From: Lingula anatina | Lineage: Eukaryota; Brachiopoda; Lingulata; Lingulida; Lingulidae | Length of the DNA: 44,546 bases | Direction of reading: 5' to 3' | NCBI RefSeq assembly: GCF_001039355.2 | Contig: NW_019776079.1 | Location: 1,188,513-1,233,058 of the forward strand | In this document: in pieces, positions 27,301-34,719 of the stretch | How positions within the stretch are numbered: the first letter of the stretch is position 1 | Layout of the letters: every line of letters starts with the position of its first letter | Program-made: the position numbers and the translations under genes | Notes under the pieces: generated by a model | Told to the model about the DNA's origin: nothing | Database searches by the model: none | Seen by the model: the letters and a program-made list of their open reading frames with translations, nothing else

Positions 27301-29842
27301 ATACTGCATTTTAACTTTTTTTCAAGAGTTGTTTTACATTATGGCTTGGTTTTGCATGTGGTTTGCATTCTGGTTTGTATTTCAATCAGGAGAGCCAAAC
27401 CTCCCAGTATTCTCACCCCGTCCTCCATGTTGTTTGACAGAGTCAACAGTAAGTATTTTGGATTGTTTGTGATTGAAGTTTATTCTCCATTCCTCCAGTA
27501 TTTATTGTAGTCATAAATGAACTCTTTATATTTAAGGGCTCTGAGATCAAATGAATTTTGATATCAGGTTTCATATGTTGTCCATATTATTTATGCTGTA
27601 CATTAATATTACACTTATTATTATCTTGTAGCAGATGTTTAATACAGATTTGCATCTGACATATAAATACAAAAAATATTAGTGAATAGGTTATAATATA
27701 TAATGTAATGTTCTTTAAAATTGCAAACCTATTTTCTTGAGGAACCAATATGAATGTCATTTTCACTTATGCACAGATATGTAGTTTATGTGCCATTTTT
27801 GAGATTTGATTAATGCTTTTGTCAAAGAAACAATTTAAAAATATTGATGTTGTCAACTTTAAGGCCGTACCCCCCGCCGTACTATCCCAGACTTCCAAGC
27901 CTCCAGAGGGTGGACCACAACGTACGGAAGCAGTGGCGGAGCAAGGTACGGAAGTCTCCCCTCTGTACCACCTGCAAAGCTAACAAACTTCCACCAAATA
28001 ACAAGGAATGACTGGGTCTTTAGATAGAGCTGTGTTTTCATATATTTAGTAGAGATGTGGCCACTTAATTTTCTTTTTTTTTTGCAGTTTTTCTGCATAT
28101 TTGAATAAACAAATAATTTGTAAATGCTGTATATGAATGTGTCATTACAGTTTTTTTGCATGTTTGAATAAACAAATACTTTGGAAATGCTTGATACAAA
28201 AATATTGTAATCCCATGTAAAATATTATTGAAATTTGAAAAAATATTATCTGTAATAGTCCAGATTAAGGCAACATCTCTGCTTTCATATTTGCTAACTA
28301 ACAAACCAACGTAATTAACCTGCTGGTGGTGGTAGCATGCTATTAGATAACTCATTGATGAACTTAATAATATCCTATAAGTAAGCTTGTTTTACTCTTT
28401 TCTGATTATGCAAAGTAACTTGATAGTGAGATATTAAGTCACGGTTTCACAGACATTTATTATTTAAGGAAGATTATGACCCTAAAATATTAAAAATCTT
28501 CATAACTTTTTGTCTGGGTAGTTGTGATTTAATGCCTACCAGTACCTCTTTGCTTGTATATGTCATATATAATAAGGCTTACAAGATTGCAAATTTTCTT
28601 AATGCATTCAGAAATTTTATTTACTCAAGCTTACTTTTTATTAATTAAATTTTCTGTAATATCCAACTATTAAGTGATTTTCTAACAGGAACAAAATGTC
28701 ACAAAAGTTTGTCTACATACCCTGTTTACCTGTAACTTATAATGCTTTGCACTGGTGTATTTTATATTTACTTTGTCAATTGTTTAACATTTTTTCTTTA
28801 TCATCATAAAAATTGCCTTGCTCAATGATATTTGTATGTACCTGCTGGTGCTATTGCTGGTGGAGGTAGTAGACATTTAGCTAATGATACATCATCTGAC
28901 CTTGCCACATGGATGGTTGCAGGTACCTTTCTCTTGCATTGAGGATATTGGTCTCCAGAATATTGGGAGGGGGGACTTTAGGAAAAGTGTATTGAAGAAA
29001 GAGTAAATTGGTATTTTCATATGTTTGAAACTTTCTTAACAAGAAAAGTAATAGCATTTTAGACCTCTATCCTCAAATGATACGTAGAATTATTAACCCT
29101 TCTTTGAAGTATTTTAAAATCCCTTTTTCACCAGTTTTCTCAATATGATTCTCCTTAACATAACTATTTTACTAACACCTGCCTAGTTTGAATTGTAATC
29201 GAATGCTGATCAGTCACTCTGGTTCACCTGCTTATTCCAGCTTTTTCATCAGATTATATAGTTTTACCCACAGTGTTCTTGATCAAATGTATAACATTAA
29301 TGATTAATATGCAGAAACATTTAAGTTGTCTCCATTGTAATGCTTACCAGATTCTTTTTCTTTGTAGAATATTTAAATTTGTTCTGGAAAACAGTACTCT
29401 TTAGTTACAGATACATGCTAACTTCTGTTTATTTTTGTAGTAATCATTATGTAGTCATACATGTTTTTAAAGATTTTGAACCACTCAAATTAAAAATAAA
29501 TTGTATTGTCAGTCAGATTTTACTGTAGAATTTCAGAATTTTTTCTTCATTGTTTCCTATTGACCCTCACATATTTATGATGCACAGTTAATGTGGCTAT
29601 GATATCTATTTGTACAATCACTTAAATTCAGGGAAGTAGATCATGCTCGTCTTTGTTCTACCTGCCTTGACAAGCACCTCCCAAGTTGTCCAAGTAAAAG
29701 CTCATACGAGAGACAGGTACAGTTTCTAAGCTCAAAAAATGGAGAGCACATTCCACGACATCAAGAAAGTCAAAAAGATGCAGATGACATGGAGGTGGAT
29801 ATTAGAATTCCGAGCAGTTTGTTAGAATTTGCTCCCTCATGA
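2509..29842 (+). CDS. Large LRR-LRRcap protein, 29 exons, about 1185 aa (complete gene model)
   Basis: Exons by AG/GT signals and phase: 2509-2526, 2621-2690, 6500-6627, 6917-7073, 10070-10132, 11994-12055, 13020-13097, 13326-13374, 13623-13701, 13990-14092, 14495-14568, 14776-14878, 16168-16283, 16746-16837, 17188-17276, 17463-17582, 17992-18130, 18477-18575, 19436-19501, 20762-20879, 21397-21568, 24580-24717, 24954-25052, 25430-26001, 26268-26425, 26723-26966, 27390-27448, 27864-27945, 29632-29842. All 28 junctions keep phase and the total is 3558 nt, ending TGA. The N-terminus has about five sds22-type LRRs closed by an LRR cap; then a conserved-looking helical region with no domain I can name; then a basic Pro/Ser tail. 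There is no signal peptide or membrane segment, so it is presumably a cytosolic scaffold. Start at 2509 is inferred: exon 2 needs a phase-0 upstream exon, and reading through intron 1 gives a stop. Exons 1-4 also occur in duplicate at assembly seams and are counted once here. I do not recognise the orthologue. Confidence 0.85.
3392..3392. other. Single-N assembly seam 1
   Basis: An isolated N lies exactly at the junction between the two copies of duplication A. It interrupts no feature except the artificial restart of the FAM151 exon. Confidence 0.95.
3393..5876. repeat. Direct duplication A, right copy (contains FAM151 exon fragment 3393-3615 and second copies of LRR exons 1-2)
   Basis: This is the right-hand copy of 891-3377 and starts immediately after the single N at 3392. 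It carries the last about 70 codons of the FAM151 exon, ending in TAG at 3613-3615. One visible non-synonymous difference is ATA to ATG, which is Ile to Met, in the DDYK-V-V segment. LRR exon 1 recurs at 4994-5011 and exon 2 at 5106-5175. The FAM151 fragment lacks an acceptor and should not be annotated as a gene. Confidence 0.93.
4994..5175 (+). pseudogene. Second copies of LRR exons 1 and 2 (assembly duplicate)
   Basis: Positions 4994-5011 and 5106-5175 repeat exon 1 and exon 2 with no coding difference that I can see. Exon 2 enters in phase 0 and leaves in phase 1, so the two exon-2 copies cannot be spliced in series without a frameshift. Only one copy belongs in the transcript. Which copy is joined to the real exon 3 depends on how seam 1 is resolved. 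Confidence 0.88.
5877..7771. repeat. Direct duplication B, left copy (contains LRR exons 3 and 4)
   Basis: This stretch recurs at 7775-9877. It starts 'aaactttcttcataatt' and ends 'gattatgcatcg' just before the single N at 7774. Relative to the right copy it has many single-base differences and carries an extra GC-rich segment at 7419-7525. It lacks the 301-bp tandem duplication found in the right copy. It contains exon 3 (6500-6627) and exon 4 (6917-7073). Confidence 0.93.
7419..7525. other. GC-rich 107-bp insertion with hairpin potential, in one allelic copy only
   Basis: This block is present in the left copy of duplication B and absent at the matching site near 9630 in the right copy. 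Its GC content is clearly higher than the surrounding AT-rich intron. It can form a hairpin of 7421-7430 with 7435-7444 (10 pairs, one a G-T wobble, loop TTAG), or alternatively pair 7436-7443 perfectly with 7484-7491. It has no coding signature that I accept; two short open frames across it are chance. It could be a small non-autonomous mobile element, or a foreign or chimeric read segment. Confidence 0.7.
7774..7774. other. Single-N assembly seam 2
   Basis: An isolated N lies exactly between the two copies of duplication B. The sequence right of the N restarts at the same base as 5877. Confidence 0.95.
7775..9877. repeat. Direct duplication B, right copy (second copies of LRR exons 3 and 4)
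   Basis: Exon 3 recurs at 8403-8530 and exon 4 at 9133-9289. The coding differences I can find (one in exon 3 and four in exon 4) are all at third positions and synonymous, while the introns differ by substitutions and indels. This fits two alleles of one locus. Because exon 3 enters in phase 1 and exon 4 leaves in phase 1, an automated gene finder could splice both pairs in series and invent two extra LRRs. Confidence 0.92.
8563..9153. repeat. 301-bp tandem duplication carrying a truncated exon 4
   Basis: The sequence from 'tctttagactgtttgtt' at 8563 is repeated from 8864 at an offset of 301 bp. The first unit ends 21 nt into exon 4: acceptor plus 8832-8852, broken after 'gggactg'. About 11 bases follow (tttttagacag) that share letters with the restart sequence. 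The second unit continues into the complete exon 4 at 9133-9289. The left allelic copy (5877-7771) has no such repeat. The 21-nt exon stub has no donor and is a dead acceptor. Confidence 0.9.
10133..11993 (+). other. LRR gene intron 5
   Basis: AT-rich intron of about 1.9 kb with an (ATT)n run near 10166-10190. A 130-codon frame (10368-10760) and several antisense frames are of chance type: no motifs, and no overlap with spliced exons. I see no nested gene or RNA gene here. Confidence 0.6.
11994..18575 (+). other. LRR gene, middle region (exons 6-18)
   Basis: Thirteen exons of 49-139 nt code for about 400 residues after the LRR cap. Visible segments are ERLQVQHFFQDS, ELFRRFPVDGAINV, NFLEELLEERAKDRERGN, FAMPTQLIKETLDVAKLSEI, LYDRLYLCLYYTVSELARLG, LLCIVPAFFDFLDKDVGVMN and IYEHAADFVLNAVQENTLNL. 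They alternate amphipathic helices with short charged linkers, suggesting an all-helical (armadillo/HEAT-like or four-helix) domain. That is inference; no signature motif is present. Exon 17 starts the basic Pro/Ser-rich part (TSKPAYPKRPQSSP). Confidence 0.75.
14879..16167 (+). other. LRR gene intron 12
   Basis: AT-rich intron of 1.3 kb. It contains a short (ATT)n run near 15292-15310 and a T-rich (TTTAT)n stretch near 16005-16040. I see nothing coding. Confidence 0.6.
19436..20879 (+). other. LRR gene, exons 19-20 (GPHWKES and TDAESHFSYIDMTQ segments)
   Basis: Exon 19 (66 nt) and exon 20 (118 nt) were called from phase continuity: exon 18 ends with one base of a Gly codon and exon 19 supplies the other two. 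Exon 19 ends ATGG before a weak donor GTTGTT, and exon 20 begins GGGCC after a CACAG acceptor, so the joined reading is ...RDTMGAMVSGRTDAE. Exon 20 then encodes an aromatic-rich stretch (LIWDDGGRFWRPRG). Exon 20 also contains an internal GGTAAG that could act as a cryptic donor. Of all exons in the model, exon 19 is the least certain because of its donor. Confidence 0.68.
20944..21102. mobile_element. Short inverted-repeat element (MITE-like) in LRR intron 20
   Basis: The left end CATGCAGGCCCATAGCCAG is matched, inverted and imperfectly, by the right end, whose reverse complement reads CATGCCAGACCCGTAGCCAG. Further in, GGGGGGTTCTTT on the left pairs with the 'gttctttagaacccccc'-type region on the right, around a run of A. 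It has no coding capacity. From general knowledge, sequences of the 'GGCCCGTAGCCAGGGGGGTT' type are frequent non-autonomous elements in marine invertebrate genomes. The family name is unknown to me. Confidence 0.65.
22465..23772 (+). CDS. Intronless ER-type serpin, probably non-inhibitory (SERPINH1-like architecture)
   Basis: Complete 435-codon frame. Residues 1-17 are a signal peptide (MFLKSLVFLWAVGCCLS). Serpin landmarks in order: ENILFSPMTILSTLALLYGG at 69-88 (shutter helix B), IVLIAAVSFKSHW at 206-218 (strand 3A), VSLFILLP at 273-280, KLPRFQFE at 313-320, DKADFSRM at 341-348 and NHPFLFFIRHN at 402-412 (strand 4B). Hinge residues EDQDNDFHDEF at about 369-379 replace the Gly-Thr-Glu-Ala-rich hinge needed for loop insertion, so protease inhibition is unlikely. 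It ends VKDEI, a conservative variant of the KDEL/RDEL retrieval signal. ADFSRM and the non-inhibitory hinge resemble the collagen chaperone HSP47 (SERPINH1), but its collagen-contact residues appear changed. An acidic stretch at 165-200 distorts the helix F region. A poly(A) signal AATAAA lies at 23874. It lies on the same strand inside an intron of the LRR gene and has no introns itself, suggesting a retrogene, though I see no poly(A) tail or target-site duplication. Confidence 0.9.
   Translation: MFLKSLVFLWAVGCCLSTHNCNEENLAPSSAEPVSSKDEERLGQLMRSNRKLTTFLYQEFQQNSADSENILFSPMTILSTLALLYGGADKVTKDQMDNVLKFGKFSSRSLHSTVKSVTDSLYHRSNKYSLRGATRFYAAKTVFDEDYIDLAKTFYRVNLHTVDFKSEEKDFSDKETELDNNDLEDLRARKIYEMLEAEKVDPSKGIVLIAAVSFKSHWAENFDKSRTMKDIFSLTKSKYVQVDMMYYKGVLPYAYIVDLNCHVVEIPYADRQVSLFILLPKRIGGLPAVEAGLGTKLLRYIPSLVKETTIEIKLPRFQFERHYTLENNLRGIGLEDIFVEDKADFSRMNGHIWMYVARLFHKASFTVQEDQDNDFHDEFMPRHKTNDPSEKKFKAEQRIGVNHPFLFFIRHNALDAILFFGRLSKPSDIYVKDEI
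23874..23879 (+). promoter_or_regulatory. Poly(A) signal AATAAA of the serpin gene
   Basis: AATAAA about 100 nt after the serpin TAA stop. This spacing is normal for a short 3' UTR and supports an independently processed transcript inside the host intron. Confidence 0.55.
26262..26270 (+). promoter_or_regulatory. Tandem NAGNAG splice acceptor before LRR exon 25
   Basis: The acceptor reads TAGCAG. Using the first AG (exon from 26268) gives Ser-Arg-Gln at the junction; using the second (exon from 26271) gives Arg-Gln. The choice only removes one Ser, with no frame change, so two isoforms differing by one residue are expected. Confidence 0.6.
27946..29631 (+). other. LRR gene intron 28
   Basis: AT-rich intron of 1.7 kb before the terminal exon. 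It contains a diverged 63-bp tandem duplication (28085-28195), no other motif and no credible coding frame. An antisense 96-100 codon pair overlapping the tandem repeat is chance. Confidence 0.6.
28085..28195. repeat. Diverged 63-bp tandem duplication
   Basis: The block 'cagtttttctgcatatttg' at 28085 is repeated with substitutions at 28148 (cagtttttttgcatgtttg). The downstream 'aataaacaaata' is also shared. It lies within LRR intron 28. Confidence 0.75.
29632..29842 (+). other. LRR gene, terminal coding exon 29 with a Cys/His cluster
   Basis: The acceptor (AAATTCAG) is at 29624-29631 and the exon begins in phase 1 with the last base of an Arg codon. It runs REVDHARLCSTCLDKHLPSC near its start to TGA at 29840-29842. 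The cluster C-x2-C-x3-H-x3-C resembles a shortened zinc knuckle; the rest is polar and acidic (DADDMEVDIRIP). A possible poly(A) signal AATAAA is at 30500-30505. The exon sits just left of the third assembly duplication. Confidence 0.82.
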
Positions 29843-29990
29843 AAACTGTTTTTTTTTCTTTATGACATTGGGGATGAATTTTTGGCATGGAGTTTTCCAT
29901 GAAAATATCTTTCAAACGTGTCATTATCCATTTACTAATTCATTCATAACGCCTTATCTAAGTGTTTTCCAGAGCATTATAAAGATTGCC

Positions 29991-31386
29991 CAGACAACTC
30001 TTGTATTCAATTTCATCTTTGTTCTAGTAATTATGGTTATCTGGCTCAAAATTTGCTCTATTTGATGCCCATCTTGAAGGTATCATGGTAATGTGCTACT
30101 TGTTATGTTTGAAGTTTTATGAAGAAAATGGCCTGTGGCCATTTCTGATACCTTCTGTATGAAATATGAAAGTTTATCCTTTGTGTATGATTGACATCAT
30201 AGCTCAGAAATTTTGTATGAATCATGTTTGATATGCAGTAGCAGATGTGATAATGTATAGCTGTTTGTTTATGTATAGCTATTTTAAACAGGCATAGGTT
30301 GTGATATAAGTCAAATAAGTTAAACATTTTATTACCATAGCTTGTCTGTGTTAACTTGTAAACAATGCCATAAACAGCTGTCTCAAAGTGATAGTGCCAA
30401 ATATGCTCAAATGAAAATAAGTAACAGTAGGTGAGGGACACTAAGATATATAAAATACTTATTGATAAATGAATCAATATTTTGATGTAAGAAATCACAA
30501 ATAAAAAGGAAAAAAAGACCGAAGTGGTCAAGTATTTTGAAACGAATTTCATGAAATGGCTATAAATATCGTATCTAGCTATATCTAGCGCTTGAATTTT
30601 AAAAGGCAATCTTGCGAAACAAAAAAAAAAAAAAACATTTGGGTGATGAAAATAACATATAGTAATAAAGATTTTAATAATAATGATGCTCAAATGAATT
30701 CCAACTACCCTAAACAAGGCACATCTGGACGTCTAAGCCTGATAGGTACAACGGAACCCCGAAAAACTTGTCCGCTACAAGCTTTAAAAAAATCTTTGTA
30801 TATTTATATCTCTCTGGACCCATGTACATTTTTTGTTATATTTCTTAGTGTCCTTTTGCCAGTTATCACCGGAGATTTGGACCATTGATCAACGTTTTAT
30901 CCTGAAACAAATAATAATACAGAACAAATTTATCTGTTTGTTTTTAAGAAGTCGGCTAGAAAGTAAGGCTGAACGGAGAGTGTTGTATTGTTTTTTCATT
31001 TAAAAAGACTCAAACTAAAGAAAAATAAGCGATACTTAATTGTCTTGGTTGTGATAAAATATTTGTTTAGTATATGTGATAACTGCTGTTATTAGTAATG
31101 ATAAGTATTATTATTAACGTTATTACTGTTATTATTATTATATGTTAATATAATATTGATGTGTGATTATCCCTTAGAATAATGTTTAATTTACTGAATG
31201 TTCATAAGTTTTAGTCGTGTTATACATTTTTAATTTATTAAAGGAAATAAGAAAGTTTTTAGTTTCGTATGTTACATTCGTTTTACAGCCCTGAATTACA
31301 TATTGTGTAAAAAGGATTCAGCCAGCAAGCTGATATTTAGTTGTTTTCTGAATGATTTCAAATAAAATGTTTATGAAATATTAGTT
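29991..31386. repeat. Direct duplication C, left copy (3' flank of LRR gene)
   Basis: This 1396-bp block starts 'cagacaactc' and ends directly against the N run. It recurs at 31570-32965 at a constant offset of 1579 with no indel, and I can find only two base differences (30720 C vs 32299 T; 31038 A vs 32617 C). It includes probable 3' UTR sequence of the LRR gene. A 204-codon antisense frame at 30103-30717 is AT-driven and not considered a gene. Confidence 0.96.
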
Positions 31387-31569
31387 NNNNNNNNNNNNNN
31401 NNNNNNNNNNNNNNNNNNNNNNNNNNNNNNNNNNNNNNNNNNNNNNNNNNNNNNNNNNNNNNNNNNNNNNNNNNNNNNNNNNNNNNNNNNNNNNNNNNNN
31501 NNNNNNNNNNNNNNNNNNNNNNNNNNNNNNNNNNNNNNNNNNNNNNNNNNNNNNNNNNNNNNNNNNNNN
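31387..31569. other. Assembly gap, 183 Ns
   Basis: This run of 183 N lies exactly between the end of one copy and the start of the next copy of duplication C. The gap is therefore not missing sequence but probably an unmerged overlap with an estimated or negative gap size. Confidence 0.97.
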
Positions 31570-32965
31570 CAGACAACTCTTGTATTCAATTTCATCTTTG
31601 TTCTAGTAATTATGGTTATCTGGCTCAAAATTTGCTCTATTTGATGCCCATCTTGAAGGTATCATGGTAATGTGCTACTTGTTATGTTTGAAGTTTTATG
31701 AAGAAAATGGCCTGTGGCCATTTCTGATACCTTCTGTATGAAATATGAAAGTTTATCCTTTGTGTATGATTGACATCATAGCTCAGAAATTTTGTATGAA
31801 TCATGTTTGATATGCAGTAGCAGATGTGATAATGTATAGCTGTTTGTTTATGTATAGCTATTTTAAACAGGCATAGGTTGTGATATAAGTCAAATAAGTT
31901 AAACATTTTATTACCATAGCTTGTCTGTGTTAACTTGTAAACAATGCCATAAACAGCTGTCTCAAAGTGATAGTGCCAAATATGCTCAAATGAAAATAAG
32001 TAACAGTAGGTGAGGGACACTAAGATATATAAAATACTTATTGATAAATGAATCAATATTTTGATGTAAGAAATCACAAATAAAAAGGAAAAAAAGACCG
32101 AAGTGGTCAAGTATTTTGAAACGAATTTCATGAAATGGCTATAAATATCGTATCTAGCTATATCTAGCGCTTGAATTTTAAAAGGCAATCTTGCGAAACA
32201 AAAAAAAAAAAAAACATTTGGGTGATGAAAATAACATATAGTAATAAAGATTTTAATAATAATGATGCTCAAATGAATTCCAACTACCCTAAACAAGGTA
32301 CATCTGGACGTCTAAGCCTGATAGGTACAACGGAACCCCGAAAAACTTGTCCGCTACAAGCTTTAAAAAAATCTTTGTATATTTATATCTCTCTGGACCC
32401 ATGTACATTTTTTGTTATATTTCTTAGTGTCCTTTTGCCAGTTATCACCGGAGATTTGGACCATTGATCAACGTTTTATCCTGAAACAAATAATAATACA
32501 GAACAAATTTATCTGTTTGTTTTTAAGAAGTCGGCTAGAAAGTAAGGCTGAACGGAGAGTGTTGTATTGTTTTTTCATTTAAAAAGACTCAAACTAAAGA
32601 AAAATAAGCGATACTTCATTGTCTTGGTTGTGATAAAATATTTGTTTAGTATATGTGATAACTGCTGTTATTAGTAATGATAAGTATTATTATTAACGTT
32701 ATTACTGTTATTATTATTATATGTTAATATAATATTGATGTGTGATTATCCCTTAGAATAATGTTTAATTTACTGAATGTTCATAAGTTTTAGTCGTGTT
32801 ATACATTTTTAATTTATTAAAGGAAATAAGAAAGTTTTTAGTTTCGTATGTTACATTCGTTTTACAGCCCTGAATTACATATTGTGTAAAAAGGATTCAG
32901 CCAGCAAGCTGATATTTAGTTGTTTTCTGAATGATTTCAAATAAAATGTTTATGAAATATTAGTT
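31570..32965. repeat. Direct duplication C, right copy
   Basis: The right-hand copy of 29991-31386 begins directly after the N run. New sequence starts at 32966 and leads into the 3' side of the MGAT4-like gene. If the copies are collapsed, the LRR and MGAT4-like stop codons are about 1.8 kb apart in convergent orientation. Confidence 0.96.
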
Positions 32966-33210
32966 CGTCTTTTTTTTTTTAACAGCGTAAAATTCGCCAT
33001 ACATGAAATATACCTTTGGTCTCAGACTATAATTGCATGCATAGTTCTTAATAAAATAATACATAGTACTGATGGTATTTGCTCTTCGGAAAAATCGTCT
33101 GCAAATTCGCAATTCTGCGGCTAGTGTAGATCAGTCAGTGTAATCCACAGACAACGCGAAACTTGCTTTCAATCATCACATTTCTAGCGAAGAAAGTGTA
33201 GATAGTTTAC

Positions 33211-34719
33211 TTAGTCACGCACATTTCGCACTCCCGGTATTCCCCCGGGAAAGGGGTCTGGCCAGTAGGGCTCACAGCAAGGCCTTCTCCCGCTGGGTAT
33301 CAGTTGTAGCTTGAAACTCATGTGCCGTACCGGTACCCAATCCCCGTGGTCTGTAGTTATCCGAATTCTAACAGAGACTATCTTTCCAAACCTTTCCCCA
33401 AGTGGGCCCTCAGCCTTTCCTCGATTGTCAAAGCGCGCTACTTTAACGTAACCGTCGTCTAGGAAACCGTAGTTAAAGAAAGGGGCGTTTGTTAAGTTAA
33501 TTCTATCGGGGAGCAGTGGCAGAATGTCTACATACGTAGAGGTGGAAAATTTAATCCATGGATGTTCCTTGCTCCCACATTGAATGAAAAACTCCTCCAG
33601 CACGACCGGAGGCGTGAAATTGTAGTAAATCATGTCCCCCGCCTTGGGCTGAATGGCATAAAAGTAGTCTAGATAGCGGTAGGCTCTCTCCAAGCTGTGG
33701 TTGTGATGGTGGCGGAGAGAGGTGCTCAGTTTTGCTGGAGGGTTTATGTAGATTGGAACGTCGTCCCACGGCCATGGCTCATACGTTAACGGAAGGTTGG
33801 GAAATTCATTTTCTGCTAAATTGTTTCGGGATTTTGTCAAATTTTTATTGTGCGTGAATAAAGATGGGCGGTGTAAAACCCGCGACAAACCAAGTTCCTG
33901 AAAACAGTGACGCTGAACTGGTCTGTTTTTCGCGATATGACACGGTGGTTGCTGGGAATCCACGTAGAGTTGTAGTAGACGGTCAGGTGACGAAGACGCA
34001 TTCGACGAAATGAAAAATTCTGCCACGTGTAATATTTCGCTCGATCTGAACAGTTGTCCTACTATTGCCATTGTAGAAAAGTCAATTGAGATCCAATAGT
34101 TGTGCTGTACAGATCTGAGAAAGCTTTCAATCGCAGGAAACAGTCTTCTAGTGGCAATAACGGTATCATCCAAATGAATGTAGAAATCGCCTCTTTGATG
34201 ACTATACTGCATAAGATAAGCGCAGCTCAGCACCGATCTATCCGACTGCCCCTTCATATTAATTTCGTAAATTGTCGGATGTGCAGTGACGATTTCCATC
34301 ATTCCCATTTGTATTTCCTCTGAAAAATGCTTCACCATTTCCATTTCAATATTTTGTCGAGCAGAATCGGACATGGTGGTCAGCAGAACGATAATGCCAA
34401 TCTTCTCTCTGTCTTCCATAGCCACGTGTTTTAATATTGACGCCAGTGTTTGAACGATTCCAATGGGTGGGTCGCTTGCAAGGATACCAAATACGTATTC
34501 TTTGTGCTGGGGTACGTCTACACCTAGCTTATGCGCCACCGGCATTCCGATTGCAGGAGGGTTCTCATGTGAATCAAAAAGCAACACCTCCCCCATCCCG
34601 TTAGAAATGAATTGCCTGGATGTGGCATGATACTTCCTTGAAAGACTCAGTAATGATAAACACAAATGTGCTATGGTTCCAATGAACAAAGCAATTAATA
34701 TCCTGCTCCTGAATTTCAT
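33211..34719 (-). CDS. MGAT4-like N-acetylglucosaminyltransferase (GT54), intronless, type II Golgi membrane protein
   Basis: 502 codons from ATG (34717-34719) to TAA (33211-33213). A single N-terminal membrane segment at about residues 7-25 after a short basic head (MKFRSR) marks a type II Golgi enzyme. GT54 landmarks in order: QTLASILKH at 90-98, IGIIVLLT at 107-114, CAYLMQYSHQRGDFYIHLDD at 166-185 (family 'AFLMNYA..G.YYLQLEDD', nucleotide-sugar/metal site), FSTMAIVGQLFRS at 214-226, HRPSLFTH at 283-290, NPPAKLSTSL at 326-335 and DDGYVKVARF at 421-430. MGAT4 enzymes add a beta-1,4-linked GlcNAc to the alpha-1,3-mannose arm of N-glycans, creating tri-antennary branches. Here LEDD is IHLDD, so activity is plausible but the acceptor is uncertain. 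Sequons lie at 240, 293, 340, 367 and 408. An AG acceptor-like site just upstream (near 34757) suggests a 5' UTR intron. The subtype (A/B/C/D) is not decided. Confidence 0.88.
   Translation of the reverse strand: MKFRSRILIALFIGTIAHLCLSLLSLSRKYHATSRQFISNGMGEVLLFDSHENPPAIGMPVAHKLGVDVPQHKEYVFGILASDPPIGIVQTLASILKHVAMEDREKIGIIVLLTTMSDSARQNIEMEMVKHFSEEIQMGMMEIVTAHPTIYEINMKGQSDRSVLSCAYLMQYSHQRGDFYIHLDDTVIATRRLFPAIESFLRSVQHNYWISIDFSTMAIVGQLFRSSEILHVAEFFISSNASSSPDRLLQLYVDSQQPPCHIAKNRPVQRHCFQELGLSRVLHRPSLFTHNKNLTKSRNNLAENEFPNLPLTYEPWPWDDVPIYINPPAKLSTSLRHHHNHSLERAYRYLDYFYAIQPKAGDMIYYNFTPPVVLEEFFIQCGSKEHPWIKFSTSTYVDILPLLPDRINLTNAPFFNYGFLDDGYVKVARFDNRGKAEGPLGERFGKIVSVRIRITTDHGDWVPVRHMSFKLQLIPSGRRPCCEPYWPDPFPGGIPGVRNVRD

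Larger units (their letters stand above)
21397..29842 (+). other. LRR gene, Pro/Ser/Arg-rich C-terminal part (exons 21-29)
   Basis: These exons encode a low-complexity basic tail with many SP/TP sites (for example PRRSGSPVSPPTSPSPMR in exon 21 and SRPSTPRRPSSPPPQRPTSP in exon 26), typical of phosphorylated, disordered scaffold tails. Islands with an ordered look interrupt it: a helical stretch in exons 22-23 (LREKYNLKLEIDEH, LLFDQVRDAMDNVAKTVHL), and in exon 26 NSWLAGGKDLYWEDYMNKP with VPGWKEELLNKRP. Exon 24 (25430-26001, 572 nt) is unusually long, with an acidic Gly/Asp-rich insert and an internal CAG-GTAAAC at 25529-25537. Using that as a donor would break phase with exon 25, so the long form is preferred. 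Confidence 0.8.

Noticed and set aside
30103-30717. 204-codon minus-strand frame, repeated at 31682-32296
   Set aside because: AT-driven Ile/Tyr/Phe-rich composition, no motif, lies in the 3' flank of the LRR gene. Its 'conservation' is only the assembly duplication.
30592-30888. 98-codon plus-strand frame, repeated at 32171-32467
   Set aside because: Overlaps the antisense chance frame, no domain; repeated because of duplication C.
31358-31628. Frames containing long X stretches
   Set aside because: Read through the N gap; no information.
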